DNA of 64,000 nucleotides from Devosia sp. (GCF_017744655.1 NZ_JAGIAW010000003.1:62001-126000); one strand, 5' to 3'; numbered from the stretch's first letter, positions 27,774-36,570 are shown. Program-made: numbers and translations. Notes: generated from the sequence alone by a model not told the origin.

Positions 27774-27892
27774 TTTCGTCCCTGTTGGCTGAAAGAGAGC
27801 TGCACCCTTAGCAGGGTTGTGCCCCAGCGCAAACGGCGGAACCTTGCGCCGCATGGCGCTTTCTTCTGGCAAGAGATTCCAAGGAGAGCGTC

Positions 27893-28192
27893 ATGTCCCA
27901 AATTCTCACCGACCGCAGGGCGATTCGCGAATGGGTGGAAGCCCGCGGTGGCAATCCCGTCCTGATGGATGTGCCCGATGGCACAGGCATTCGCACCGTG
28001 CTGCAGCTGACCTTCGGACAGGATGCGCTCAATGCCGAGGGCAATGAGGGACCGGACCGGATCGACGGCTTTCAGTTGGTGAGCTGGGAAGAATGGTTCG
28101 TGGCGCTGGAGAAGGGTAACCTCGCTATCGAGGTCACCGATGATCCCGCGGGTGGGAACGAGGCTGAGTTTACCTTCGTGCCGCGGGACTAG
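27893..28192 (+). CDS. Small acidic hypothetical protein
   Basis: A 99-residue protein (SQILTDRRAIREWVEARGG, then RTVLQLTFGQ, RIDGFQLVSWEEWFVALEKGNL, ending AEFTFVPRD) with an upstream AAGGAGAG ribosome-binding site and normal codon use. It has no signal peptide or membrane segment. Similar small proteins of unknown function occur in Hyphomicrobiales genomes; I know of no assigned role. It diverges from rimM. Confidence 0.75.
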   Translation: MSQILTDRRAIREWVEARGGNPVLMDVPDGTGIRTVLQLTFGQDALNAEGNEGPDRIDGFQLVSWEEWFVALEKGNLAIEVTDDPAGGNEAEFTFVPRD

Positions 28193-28197
28193 GACAA

Positions 28198-28213
28198 CGT
28201 TTCACGTGAATCC
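28198..28213. other. parS-like site 7 (13/16)
   Basis: CGTTTCACGTGAATCC, the same variant half-site (GTGAATC) as site 1 at 10398, located five bases past the stop of the small hypothetical gene and 11 kb from parB. Confidence 0.58.
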
Positions 28214-28225
28214 ATGTCTCAGTTG

Positions 28226-28320
28226 TCGTCATTGCCGGGCTTGTCCCGGCAATCCAGCTCGTGGTGGCCAGCCATCCTGCGGATGGCTTGGGACCACCGG
28301 GACAAGCCCGGTGGTGACGA
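28226..28320. repeat. Palindromic intergenic repeat, family B, copy 2
   Basis: Begins TCGTCATTGCCGGGCTTGTC and ends CAAGCCCGGTGGTGACGA, with a centre of AGCCATCC/GGATGGCT. It fills the gap between the convergent hypothetical gene and the EVE-domain gene. Confidence 0.88.
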
Positions 28321-28331
28321 TTGGGGAGGGA

Positions 28332-28769
28332 TCAGCTGACCTCGCCCATCTTGCAGAGCAGTTTCCACTCAGCCTCGCTGACCTTCGACACAGAGAGCCG
28401 CGAGTATTTGACCAGTTCGAATTCGGCCAGCGCTTCCGTCGCCTTGATCTCGGCCAGGGTCACCGGACGCGGAAAGGGCTTTACCGACTGGACGTCGACG
28501 CATTCCCAGACAACTTCGCCCTTGGCATTGAGTTCGGCGGTCGAATCGGGATGGGCTGCAGCCACCACCTTCATGATGCCGACGATCTCCTTGCCGATAT
28601 TGGAGTGGTAGAAGAAGGCCTCATCGCCGACTTCCATGGCCCTCATATTGTTGCGCGCCGTATAGTTGCGCACGCCGTGCCATTCTTCGACTTCGCCGCG
28701 GCCGGTCTTGGCGACGAGATCGTCGAAGGAAAATACATCCGGCTCGGATTTCATCAGCCAGTAGGCCAT
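28332..28769 (-). CDS. EVE-domain protein
   Basis: A 145-residue protein consisting of one EVE (PUA-like) domain: AYWLMKSEPDVFSFDDL, WHGVRNYTARNNMRAM, GDEAFFYHSN, and VVWECVDVQSV. EVE domains recognise modified bases such as 5-methylcytosine derivatives in some families; in short stand-alone bacterial proteins the ligand is unknown. ATG 28769 gives the typical MAYWLMKSEP beginning. It is the last gene of tsaD-gpsA-YciI-EVE, four bases after the YciI stop. Confidence 0.93.
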   Translation of the reverse strand: MAYWLMKSEPDVFSFDDLVAKTGRGEVEEWHGVRNYTARNNMRAMEVGDEAFFYHSNIGKEIVGIMKVVAAAHPDSTAELNAKGEVVWECVDVQSVKPFPRPVTLAEIKATEALAEFELVKYSRLSVSKVSEAEWKLLCKMGEVS

Positions 28770-28773
28770 GGGA

Positions 28774-29067
28774 TCAGAACTCCAGCGAGGTGTTGTTGAT
28801 GGCAATGCGCCAGCGCTTGACCTCGTAGCTGGCAAAGACGCCGGCCGGCACGAAGGGGTCGGCCGCAGCCATGGCTTCGGCTTCTGCCAGGGTTTCGGCT
28901 TCGAAGATCACGATGGAGCCTTCGGGCTGTTCCTCGGCATTGAGCAGGGCGCCGGCAAAAACCAGTTTCTTGCCTAGCGATTTTAGGTGCTCGAGGTGAA
29001 CGGGACGGGTGTCGAGGCGCGTCTGCAGGGCGCCGGGCGCGTCCTTGGCGATCATGGCATAGAGCAT
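28774..29067 (-). CDS. YciI-family protein
   Basis: A 97-residue YciI/YCII dimeric ferredoxin-like protein with the conserved RPVHLEHLKSLG, GALLNAEEQPEGSIVIFEAET and ADPFVPAGVFASYEVKRW segments; the His (in HLEH) and Asp (in ADPF) are the presumed active-site pair. Substrate unknown. Four bases separate it from gpsA upstream and EVE downstream, so the genes are co-translated. Confidence 0.92.
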   Translation of the reverse strand: MLYAMIAKDAPGALQTRLDTRPVHLEHLKSLGKKLVFAGALLNAEEQPEGSIVIFEAETLAEAEAMAAADPFVPAGVFASYEVKRWRIAINNTSLEF

Positions 29068-29071
29068 TTTG

Positions 29072-30058
29072 TCAGTGTTCCCTCTTGAGCGGGCGGGACA
29101 TCAGGCCCGCAACGATGGTGGCAATGTCGGCGCGGCCGGCAACGAACGCGTCGACGGCTTCGATCAGCGGCGCGTCGACGTCGAGGCTTTTGGCGAGAGC
29201 AGCGGCGACCGGTGCAGTGGCGACGCCTTCAGCGAGTTTTGCGCCACCGGCCAAAATGTCTGTTGTTCGACGCCCTGCGCCGAGCGCCATGCCGAACTGA
29301 TAATTTCGCGATTGCACCGAAGTGCAGGTGAGCGTGAGGTCGCCCAAGCCGGCAAGGCCCGTGAGCGTGTGGGCAGAGCCGCCGAGGGCGTGCACCATGC
29401 GGGCCATTTCAGCATAGCCGCGGGCAATGAGGGCCGAGCGGGCCGAAGCACCGAGATTGGCGCCTTCGACGGCGCCGCAGGCGAGGGCATAGACATTCTT
29501 CAGCGAACCGGCGATTTCGACGCCGATCCGGTCATCAGCGGCATAGGGCCTAAAACTTGGGCCGGCGAGGGCGGTTGCAAGATTGGACGTGGCGCTGGCG
29601 TCGTCACCGGCAAGGGTTACGGCGGTCGGCCGCCCCGCGGCGACATCGGCGGCAAAGCTGGGGCCGGAGAGAACGTAGCCAATGGCATTGGGCGCCATAT
29701 CAGCCAAAATTTCGCTCTGGCGGGCTAGCGTGCCGGTTTCGAGCCCCTTGGCGGAAAGCACCACTGGCTTGCCGGTCAGCAATTTCGCATCAAGCGATGT
29801 GAGCAGTGTTCGCGTCGCCTGCGCCGGCACGGCGAGGATAAAAATGTCGGCGGGGACTGGTTCTGTGCTGGCCGAGATATTGGGGAGAAGCACTTGGCCG
29901 GGTAGGGCCGCTTCATTGATGTGGTTCATATTGACGGAGTCGGCCTGCGCCCGGTTACGCAGCACCAGCGTCACCTTGCGGCCAGCCATGGCGGCGGCTT
30001 GTGCGAGAGCGGTGCCCCAGGCGCCTCCGCCCAGAACGGCGACTGTCTCAAGTGCCAT
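29072..30058 (-). CDS. gpsA: NAD(P)-dependent glycerol-3-phosphate dehydrogenase
   Basis: Makes sn-glycerol 3-phosphate for phospholipids from dihydroxyacetone phosphate. The 328-residue enzyme begins [14 protein letters not shown] (Rossmann GxGxxG form), then [19 protein letters not shown], the catalytic lysine in [13 protein letters not shown], and the C-terminal [13 protein letters not shown]. Its ATG overlaps the tsaD stop by eleven bases. Confidence 0.96.
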   Translation of the reverse strand: MALETVAVLGGGAWGTALAQAAAMAGRKVTLVLRNRAQADSVNMNHINEAALPGQVLLPNISASTEPVPADIFILAVPAQATRTLLTSLDAKLLTGKPVVLSAKGLETGTLARQSEILADMAPNAIGYVLSGPSFAADVAAGRPTAVTLAGDDASATSNLATALAGPSFRPYAADDRIGVEIAGSLKNVYALACGAVEGANLGASARSALIARGYAEMARMVHALGGSAHTLTGLAGLGDLTLTCTSVQSRNYQFGMALGAGRRTTDILAGGAKLAEGVATAPVAAALAKSLDVDAPLIEAVDAFVAGRADIATIVAGLMSRPLKREH

Positions 30059-31127
30059 GGCTTTTCACCCGCATGTCTTCGTCCTGCAACGGCCAACGCG
30101 GCCGGGCGGCAATGGTCAGGCTATCGGTATCGTCGAGCGCCAGCCGTTCGGCACCGGCCCAGGCGATCATGGCACCATTGTCGGTGCAAAGCGCAATGGG
30201 CGGCACGATGAGATCGGCGCCTAATTCGGTACACGGCTTTTGCAGCGCTTCGGCAATGCGGCGATTGGCGGCGACGCCACCGGCCACGACGAGGCGAATC
30301 GCTTCGCCCGGAAATTTTTCCGCGAACTTTTGCAGGGCCTGGCGGGCGCGAAAACCGACGATCTCAGCCACGGTATCCTGAAAGCTGGCGGCAATGTCGG
30401 CAACATCCTGATCGCTCAGGGGCGCCAATGCCTCGGCCTGCAGTCGCACGGCGGTCTTCAAACCGGAGAAGGAAAAATCGAGCCGCTCTTCGCGCAGCAG
30501 CGGTTTCGGGAACTTGAAGCGCTTGGGGTCGCCCTGCTGGGCGATCCGCTCCACGGCGGGGCCTCCGGGATGACCGAGTGATAGAAGCTTAGCCACCTTA
30601 TCAAAGGCTTCGCCCAGCGCGTCGTCGATGGTGCCGCCCCAGCGCTCATAGTCGCCGACGCCGCGTACCAGCACGAACTGGCTGTGGCCGCCGGAAACGA
30701 GCAGCATCAGATATGGAAATTTTACGCCATTGGTCAGCCGCGCCGTCAGCGCATGGCCTTCGAGGTGGTTGACGGCAATCAGCGGTTTGTCGAGCGAGGC
30801 GGCGAGCGCCTTGGCGGTGGTGAGGCCCACAAGCACGCCGCCGATGAGGCCGGGACCGGCGGTAGCGGCGATGGCGTCGATGTCATTGAGGTCGATGCCG
30901 GCCTCGTCGATCGCCTGCGCGATGATGTGATCAAGCCATTCGACATGGGCGCGAGCGGCGAGTTCGGGCACGACGCCGCCAAAGGCCGCGTGCTCGTCGA
31001 GCTGGCTGCGCACCACGTTGGAACGAATGGTGCCGTGGCCGGATTGATCCCGCACCACCACGGAAGCCGCGGTTTCATCGCAGCTTGTCTCGATACCTAG
31101 AATGATGGCTTGCGCTTGCCCGGTCAC
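30048..31127 (-). CDS. tsaD: tRNA threonylcarbamoyltransferase TsaD
   Basis: Transfers the threonylcarbamoyl group to A37 of ANN-decoding tRNAs, in a complex with TsaB and TsaE. The 359-residue ASKHA protein has [13 protein letters not shown] near the N-terminus, the metal-binding HLEGH motif, [13 protein letters not shown], the [10 protein letters not shown] loop, and [12 protein letters not shown] near the end. The start is uncertain: GTG 31127 is used here; a TTG at 31148 is also open, and neither has a well-spaced ribosome-binding site. It diverges from hemC. Confidence 0.95.
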   Translation of the reverse strand: MTGQAQAIILGIETSCDETAASVVVRDQSGHGTIRSNVVRSQLDEHAAFGGVVPELAARAHVEWLDHIIAQAIDEAGIDLNDIDAIAATAGPGLIGGVLVGLTTAKALAASLDKPLIAVNHLEGHALTARLTNGVKFPYLMLLVSGGHSQFVLVRGVGDYERWGGTIDDALGEAFDKVAKLLSLGHPGGPAVERIAQQGDPKRFKFPKPLLREERLDFSFSGLKTAVRLQAEALAPLSDQDVADIAASFQDTVAEIVGFRARQALQKFAEKFPGEAIRLVVAGGVAANRRIAEALQKPCTELGADLIVPPIALCTDNGAMIAWAGAERLALDDTDSLTIAARPRWPLQDEDMRVKSHGT

Positions 31128-31205
31128 GACGAACTGGTCTACTCCCAAGGTTGAGGCGGCGCGAGGCGCCCATGACGGTTTTCGCTACACTAGGACAGAG
31201 CCATA

Positions 31206-32144
31206 ATGCAATCGCCAGCCCCCTTCGCCCGGATCGGAACGCGCGGCAGCCCGCTGGCGCTGGCCCAGGCGAAACTGGTGCGCAGCCTGCTCTCTTCAGC
31301 GCATGGCGTCGCCGAAGACGACATTCACATCGAAGTGTTTTCGACCGGCGGGGATCGCAGCCAGGACGCCAATGTGTCGCTCTCGACCATCGGCGGGAAG
31401 GGCGTTTTCACCAAGGAGATCGACGAGGCACTGCTTGCGGGGCACATCGATATCGGGGTGCATTCGAGCAAGGATGTCGCCACCGGCCTGCCCGAGGGCA
31501 TGGCGCTCGCGGCCTTTCTCGAACGCGAAGATGTGCGCGACGCCTTTTTGTCACTGACGGCCGCAGGAATCGACCAGCTACCCGAAGGCGCGAAATTCGG
31601 CACTTCGTCCATCCGCCGCGCGGCGCAGGCCTTGCGGTTGCGGCCCGATCTCCAGATCGTGCCATTCCGTGGCAATGTGCATACGCGGCTGCAAAAGCTA
31701 GCTGATGGCGTGGCGGACGCGACGCTGCTGGCCATCGCTGGGCTCAATCGGCTAGGCGAAGCGCATCGCGCCACAAGCGTGTTGGACGTCGACAATTTCA
31801 TGCCCGCGCCGGCGCAGGGGGCCATCGGGCTTGCCGTGCGCAGTGGCGACAGGCGTTTTCTCGATCTCGTCGCTCCGCTCGATCATGCCCCGACGCATGC
31901 GCGGATCGCGGCGGAACGAGCCATGTTGGCCGTACTCGACGGCTCCTGCCGCACCCCGGTTGGTGCCTGGACCGGGGGGCAGGGCGGAGACCTAATGCTC
32001 AAAGGCGAAATCCTGAGCCTTGATGGGCAGACGACATTCCGCGCTGAAGCCAGTGGGAGCGATCCTCAGGCGCTCGGCGAAAAGGTCGGAAAAGACCTGC
32101 TCGATCAGGCCGGGCCCGATTGGCTCGAACAATGGATGGCGTAA
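31206..32144 (+). CDS. hemC: Hydroxymethylbilane synthase (porphobilinogen deaminase)
   Basis: Polymerises four porphobilinogens into hydroxymethylbilane. The 312-residue enzyme has RIGTRGSPLALAQA at the start, VHSSKDVATGLP with the catalytic aspartate, GTSSIRRAAQALRLRPDL, RGNVHTRLQKL, and the dipyrromethane cofactor cysteine C248 in DGSCRTPVGAW. It heads hemC-hemD-mic60-hemY, with hemD eight bases downstream. Confidence 0.97.
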   Translation: MQSPAPFARIGTRGSPLALAQAKLVRSLLSSAHGVAEDDIHIEVFSTGGDRSQDANVSLSTIGGKGVFTKEIDEALLAGHIDIGVHSSKDVATGLPEGMALAAFLEREDVRDAFLSLTAAGIDQLPEGAKFGTSSIRRAAQALRLRPDLQIVPFRGNVHTRLQKLADGVADATLLAIAGLNRLGEAHRATSVLDVDNFMPAPAQGAIGLAVRSGDRRFLDLVAPLDHAPTHARIAAERAMLAVLDGSCRTPVGAWTGGQGGDLMLKGEILSLDGQTTFRAEASGSDPQALGEKVGKDLLDQAGPDWLEQWMA

Positions 32145-32152
32145 AAAAGATC

Positions 32153-32884
32153 ATGCGCATGCTTGTCACCCGCCCCGAGCCTGATGCCCAAGCCAGTATC
32201 GACCGGCTGGCGGCGCTTGGCATCGAGGCGGTCGCTGCGCCATTGCTGACCCGGGCAGGGCTCGATTTTCATCTGCCTGATCTCTCCGGATTTGCTGCCC
32301 TCGCGGTCACCAGCACCAATGCCTTGCGGGCGTTGGAGGACAAGGGTGTGTTGGAGGATCTCCAGCATCTGCCGGTCTATGCGGTGGGTGATCGTACGGC
32401 GCATGAGGCACGGGCGCTCGGTTTTACTGAAGTGTTCAGCGCCGGCGGTACATTCGAGCGGCTGTCGACCATGCTCGCTCTGGCCGATCTCGAGGGGCCG
32501 GTGCTCTATCCGGCCGGAAAGCATCTCAGCGGTGACCTCGCCCAGGCGCTCGCCCCGCATGGGATCATGGTGGTGACCGCGACGGTCTATGACATGGTCG
32601 CCGAATCAAGCTTTCCCGAGGGGACGCTGGCGGCACTCGAAAGTGGCGAGCTTGGTGCGGCGCTGGTCTATTCACGGCGAACGGCCGAAATTTTCTGCAC
32701 TCTCGTCGGGCCGAGGCTGAGCGCGGCAAAAAGGCGCGATCTCGTGCTGTTCTGCCTCTCGGAAAACGTGGCACAGCCGCTTGTCGAACAGCATTTTACC
32801 CGCGTGCATCTGGCCGATCGGCCGGATGAAGAAGCGATGATGTCCCTGGCGCTGGCTTTTGCCCGCGAGCAATCTGGGTCATGA
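32153..32884 (+). CDS. hemD: Uroporphyrinogen-III synthase
   Basis: Cyclises hydroxymethylbilane with inversion of ring D. The 243-residue protein shows MRMLVTRPEPDAQASIDRLAALG, the ALAVTSTNALRAL segment, YAVGDRTAHEARALGF, and VLYPAGKHLSGDLAQAL, all usual for this weakly conserved family. ATG 32153 follows the hemC stop by eight bases; a second ATG two codons later (32159) would also fit. Order hemC-hemD supports the call. Confidence 0.93.
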   Translation: MRMLVTRPEPDAQASIDRLAALGIEAVAAPLLTRAGLDFHLPDLSGFAALAVTSTNALRALEDKGVLEDLQHLPVYAVGDRTAHEARALGFTEVFSAGGTFERLSTMLALADLEGPVLYPAGKHLSGDLAQALAPHGIMVVTATVYDMVAESSFPEGTLAALESGELGAALVYSRRTAEIFCTLVGPRLSAAKRRDLVLFCLSENVAQPLVEQHFTRVHLADRPDEEAMMSLALAFAREQSGS

Positions 32885-32908
32885 TCGGGCTAGGCAAAAG
32901 GAAGGCAC

Positions 32909-34165
32909 ATGGCTGATCCCAAGGACAAGGCAAGCGCCGCAACCCCAACCAGCCCCGCCGGCAAGTCCGGCGCGGTAAAGCCGCCAGTGCTCGAAGGCAC
33001 GGCGCGCCCGGCCGAATCGGCCAAGCCGAGCGCGACGGCGAAGTCTGAGCCGGAGGCAAAACCCGAATCGCTCAAGCCCGGTCCGGCAGGCGCGACGACG
33101 CCAAAACCCGAATCAAAGCCGATCACGCCACCGCCGGTTCCTGCGAACGAAGCGGGGGCAGGGGCGGCGTGGCTTGCCGGTCTTGTCGGCGGTATCGTGG
33201 GCCTGGGTGCCGCCTATGGGCTGGCACTGCTGGGCTATTGGCCCGCGGTCGCTCCGGCGCCGCAGCCGGCGGATCCGCGTATTGCAACCATTGCCACGGC
33301 CGTGCCGGAGCTCGAAACCGTCACCTCCACCCTGCAGGGGGAATTGGCGCGGCTGACGGCGCGGGTCGCCGGGCTCGAAACCAATCCCGGAACTGTGACT
33401 CCAGCAGGCGATTCGGCACCGGCAAACCAGCTAGCAGGTGATCTTGCCGCGCTCAGTGCCCGGGTCGATGAACTAACGGCGGCGCCGCAGGCCGCGGGTG
33501 AGACGGCAGCACAAAATGCTGCCGCCATTGCCGCGCTTGAAACCGAGCTTGCAGCTCTCCGCCAAAGCGCCGCTCAGACACAGACCAATCTCGATGGCGT
33601 TTCAGCGAAGGTTGCGACGCTTGAAACCGATTTGTCCGAAGGCACGGCGCTCGAAGCGGGGCAGGTGCGCCTGCCGCTGATCGTTTCCGGCTTCGAAACC
33701 GCCTTCGCCACCGGCACGGCCTATGATGGGGAAATCGCCGCGCTCCGCCAGGCGCTTCCCGATCTTGCCGTGCCAGACGCAGTGCTCGCCAATGCCATGA
33801 CCGGGCTCAAGCGTGCGGACCTCATCGCGCGCGATTTCAATGCCGTGCTGCCCGATGTGTTGGCCGGCAGGCCGGTGGGCGCCGATGCCGGCTGGCAGGA
33901 AGCGACCTCGGATTGGTTCCGCGGCATTATCGCCCTGCGCCCCACCGAGGCGGTGGAAGGCGATGGGCCCGAGGCCGTCGTGGCCCGCCTTGAAGGCGCC
34001 ATCGGGCGCGGCGATTTCATTGCCGCCAAGACCGAACTCGATGCTCTACCGCCCTCCATGCGGGCGGCCACGGGCGCCGTGGCCGATGAAATCTCCAATC
34101 AGGCCGCAGCCCAGAGCTTTCTTGCATCCTTGCGGCAGGCAGCGCTGGCAGGAGGGAATGGCTGA
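32909..34165 (+). CDS. Mitofilin (Mic60)-like membrane protein
   Basis: A 418-residue protein between hemD and hemY. Residues 1-85 are a low-complexity Pro/Ala/Lys region, followed by a single transmembrane helix (about 89-112, WLAGLVGGIVGLGAAYGLALLGYW), a long coiled-coil part (about 125-250 with repeated LETEL/LAALSARVDEL heptads) and a conserved C-terminal helical region with SDWFRGIIALRPTEAVEGDGPEAVVARLEGAI, as in COG4223. Alphaproteobacterial Mic60 homologues commonly sit exactly here and are linked to intracytoplasmic membrane shaping; that function is inferred here. The stop overlaps the hemY start by one base. Confidence 0.85.
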   Translation: MADPKDKASAATPTSPAGKSGAVKPPVLEGTARPAESAKPSATAKSEPEAKPESLKPGPAGATTPKPESKPITPPPVPANEAGAGAAWLAGLVGGIVGLGAAYGLALLGYWPAVAPAPQPADPRIATIATAVPELETVTSTLQGELARLTARVAGLETNPGTVTPAGDSAPANQLAGDLAALSARVDELTAAPQAAGETAAQNAAAIAALETELAALRQSAAQTQTNLDGVSAKVATLETDLSEGTALEAGQVRLPLIVSGFETAFATGTAYDGEIAALRQALPDLAVPDAVLANAMTGLKRADLIARDFNAVLPDVLAGRPVGADAGWQEATSDWFRGIIALRPTEAVEGDGPEAVVARLEGAIGRGDFIAAKTELDALPPSMRAATGAVADEISNQAAAQSFLASLRQAALAGGNG

Positions 34166-35550
34166 TGATCCGTCTCGCCCTGTGGATCGTCGGTTCTCTC
34201 GTCGTTGCGGCGCTCGCCGCCTGGTTGATGGCCTTGCCCGGCACGCTGACGCTGGAACTGGCCGGCTATCGCATGCAGCCGCGCCTCGGGACTGCCGTCG
34301 TGCTGCTCTTGCTGGCCGCCGCCCTGATCATTCTGGTTTGGGCCGTGCTGCGCCGTGTTTTTGGCGCACCGCGGGCCATGGCCCGGCGTCGTGCCGCCCG
34401 TCGGCGCGAGCAGGGCGTTGAAGCGCTCTCCGATGCCGTCATTGCCCTGCAATCGGGCGATCCTGCCCGGGCGCGTCTGCTCGCTCGCGAAGCACAGGCC
34501 CGCCTGCCAGAAAACAGCGCTGCAAAGCTGCTCGAAGCGCGGGCCGACCTTGCCGTTGGCGATATGCCGGCGGCGCGCGAGCATTATCGGGCTCTGATCG
34601 CCAGCGACAAGACGGCGCTTGCGGCTCTCACCGGCCTTTACGATCAGGCCCGGACGCAGCAACGGCCGGAAGCGGCGCTCACCTTTGCGCGCAAGGCCCT
34701 CAGTCTGGCGCCCGACAGCTCCTGGGCCGCTGAAGCCGTATTCGACGATCTGGTGCGTCGCGGCCACTGGGCCGAGGCCGTGGCCATGGTCAATGCCGAG
34801 GTGCCGCCGGGCCGCGAGGGTCGCGCCAAAAAGCGCCGCCGCCAGGCCGTCATCGAAACGGCAAGGGCCCGTGAGGCCGAAACCAGCCAGCCGCTGGTGG
34901 CGCTCGAACATGCGCTGACCGCGCTAAAACTGCTGCCCGATTTCGTGCCGGCGGCGCTGATCGCGGCGCGCGTCCATATCAATCAGGGCGAAAGCCGCAA
35001 GGCGATGAGCCTGCTTAGACGCATCTGGCGGGCCACGGGCCATCCCGATGTCGCCGCGCTTTATGGCCATGCCCAGCCCGGCGCCTCGGCGGTCGAGCGC
35101 CTGAAACGCATGCGCGAAATCGTGGATACACCGCCCGAACATCGCGCGGCCGCCATGGCGCTGGCCCGTGCCGCCATTGACGCCTATGACTGGCCGCTGG
35201 CGCGCGATGTGCTCTTGCCCTATGCCGGTCCCGATCTCACCGAGGGCGTCGCCAGCCTCATGGCCGAGATCGAGGCGGGGGAGAGCGGCGACCAGGGCAA
35301 GGCGCGCGAATGGCTGGCGCGGGGCCTTCGGGCAGTGCGCGACCCGGCCTGGACGGCCGATGGTCTTGTCAGTGCCGAATGGGAACCGACTTCCCCGGTG
35401 ACCGGCAAGCTCGACGCCTTCGAATGGAAAGTGCCTGTCACCGGCAATGCGCGGCCCTTGCCGCTGCCGGTGGCTTTAGGCGAAGGGTCCGAGGATTTCC
35501 CCAAGCCCGCGCCGGTCTTGCCTCTTGCGCCCGCGGAAAACCAACAGTAA
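34165..35550 (+). CDS. HemY N-terminal domain membrane protein with TPR repeats
   Basis: A 461-residue protein called HemY by family convention, not a protoporphyrinogen oxidase. Two hydrophobic helices (about 4-24 and 45-65) are followed by helical hairpin repeats (ALSDAVIALQSGDPARARLLAREAQAR; AREHYRALIASDKTALAALTGLYDQAR; ALEHALTALKLLPDFVPAALIAARVHINQG), a TPR-like architecture, and a proline-rich end. The role in heme synthesis is by genetic linkage only. The ATG shares its A with the stop of the Mic60-like gene. Confidence 0.88.
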   Translation: MIRLALWIVGSLVVAALAAWLMALPGTLTLELAGYRMQPRLGTAVVLLLLAAALIILVWAVLRRVFGAPRAMARRRAARRREQGVEALSDAVIALQSGDPARARLLAREAQARLPENSAAKLLEARADLAVGDMPAAREHYRALIASDKTALAALTGLYDQARTQQRPEAALTFARKALSLAPDSSWAAEAVFDDLVRRGHWAEAVAMVNAEVPPGREGRAKKRRRQAVIETARAREAETSQPLVALEHALTALKLLPDFVPAALIAARVHINQGESRKAMSLLRRIWRATGHPDVAALYGHAQPGASAVERLKRMREIVDTPPEHRAAAMALARAAIDAYDWPLARDVLLPYAGPDLTEGVASLMAEIEAGESGDQGKAREWLARGLRAVRDPAWTADGLVSAEWEPTSPVTGKLDAFEWKVPVTGNARPLPLPVALGEGSEDFPKPAPVLPLAPAENQQ

Positions 35551-35585
35551 AAGACCGCAATCTGTTCGGGCCATGCCCGGCCGGA

Positions 35586-35661
35586 GCCGCTTTAGCTCAG
35601 TCGGTAGAGCACATCATTCGTAATGATGGGGTCAGGTGTTCGAGTCACCTAAGCGGCACCA
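35586..35661 (+). tRNA. tRNA-Thr (anticodon CGT)
   Basis: A full cloverleaf of 76 bases: acceptor GCCGCTT / AAGCGGC, D arm with AGCTCAGTCGGTAGAGC, anticodon stem CATCA / TGATG around the loop TTCGTAA (anticodon CGT, reads ACG), T arm CAGGTGTTCGAGTCACCT, and CCA encoded at the 3' end. A T-rich stretch follows. No integration scar or duplicated 3' end was noticed nearby. Confidence 0.96.
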
Positions 35662-35679
35662 CTTTTTCAGTTCTCACAG

Positions 35680-36459
35680 TCAGATTCGTTCCGCCATTTC
35701 GGCGCGGGCGCTTTCATAGGCGTGGCGGGCCGAGGCGCGAATGCGCAGATGCGTGCCCTGTTTGACGGTCTGGGTGAAGAGCTGCTCGCGCTCCTCTTTG
35801 GTCGAGAGAAAAAATGGAAAGCGCTGGGCGACGCGGCTGCGGATGTTTTCGACCGGGGCGCCGAAGAGCGCGACGGGAAAATGGAGGCCCGGATAGGTCC
35901 GCACATCGCTCATGATTTCGGACCCGAAGACGCGCTTGTAAAACGGCCCGTGCTCGGGGCGGACGAGAGCCAGGCATAGGTCGGCGTTGAAATGCACCGA
36001 GGCCATGGCGGCGACGCGCAGCGTCAGGAAGGGCAAGGCCGGATAGGCCAGCGATGCCTCGCGATCGGCCGTAAACCGGCTGGGATCGATGAAGGTTTTT
36101 CCGGCATCCACCATCGGGGCCAGGATATCAGGACACACCTTCATGCTGGGTGAGCGCCGATACTGCGCCGTCAGGTGATGGAGGCGGATGGAGCTGACCA
36201 GTTCACCCTTGATATAGATGCCAAAGCTCATGGCATTGGGCGTTTCATCGAGATCGTCGATGCAGATTTCCTCCGCATTGTGATCCATGAAACCCTCACG
36301 CACATAGGCGCGATAGCGCAATTTGTAGATCGGGTCGTCGATGACGCTGGCATCGACCCGCGCATAGCTCACATCGTCGAGCACGTCGATCAGGGCCCCC
36401 GAAAAGCGCGAGGGTTCGCCGGCGCGGGCCGCAGCCGCGCTGTCCTTGTCGATCGCCAT
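35680..36459 (-). CDS. FeeM-like N-acyl amino acid synthase (acyltransferase)
   Basis: A 259-residue protein with the GNAT-like fold shared by FeeM N-acyl amino acid synthases and LuxI-type autoinducer synthases. Family cues are YKLRYRAYVREGF near residue 45, DDLDETPNAMSFGIYIKGELVSSIRLHHL, FIDPSRFTADRE, ALVRPEHGPFYKRVFGSE and YPGLHFPVALFGAP. These enzymes join an acyl chain from acyl-ACP to an amino compound; the product is unknown. ATG 36459 is favoured over ATG 36534 because a CtrA box (36501-36515) sits just upstream of it. The stop of the GGDEF-EAL gene lies upstream on the same strand, beyond a palindromic repeat. Confidence 0.8.
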   Translation of the reverse strand: MAIDKDSAAAARAGEPSRFSGALIDVLDDVSYARVDASVIDDPIYKLRYRAYVREGFMDHNAEEICIDDLDETPNAMSFGIYIKGELVSSIRLHHLTAQYRRSPSMKVCPDILAPMVDAGKTFIDPSRFTADREASLAYPALPFLTLRVAAMASVHFNADLCLALVRPEHGPFYKRVFGSEIMSDVRTYPGLHFPVALFGAPVENIRSRVAQRFPFFLSTKEEREQLFTQTVKQGTHLRIRASARHAYESARAEMAERI

Positions 36460-36500
36460 GCTGATATGCCCCGCCGCCTTCAATTGCTTCGGCCGGGACG

Positions 36501-36515
36501 TTAACGTTTCATTAA
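36501..36515. promoter_or_regulatory. CtrA box upstream of the FeeM-like gene
   Basis: TTAACGTTTCATTAA is an exact TTAA-N7-TTAA in an intergenic region, 42 bases upstream of the preferred ATG. It would fall near the core promoter of this gene. Confidence 0.75.
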
Positions 36516-36570
36516 CCCTCACAAAAGTTGACATTGCCGACGTGGTTAATTTGCCGGCTTTGCCCGCACT

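Noticed and set aside
35586..35661. tRNA-Thr as an integration site for a mobile element
   Set aside because: No duplicated tRNA 3' end, integrase or foreign gene block was seen on either side.
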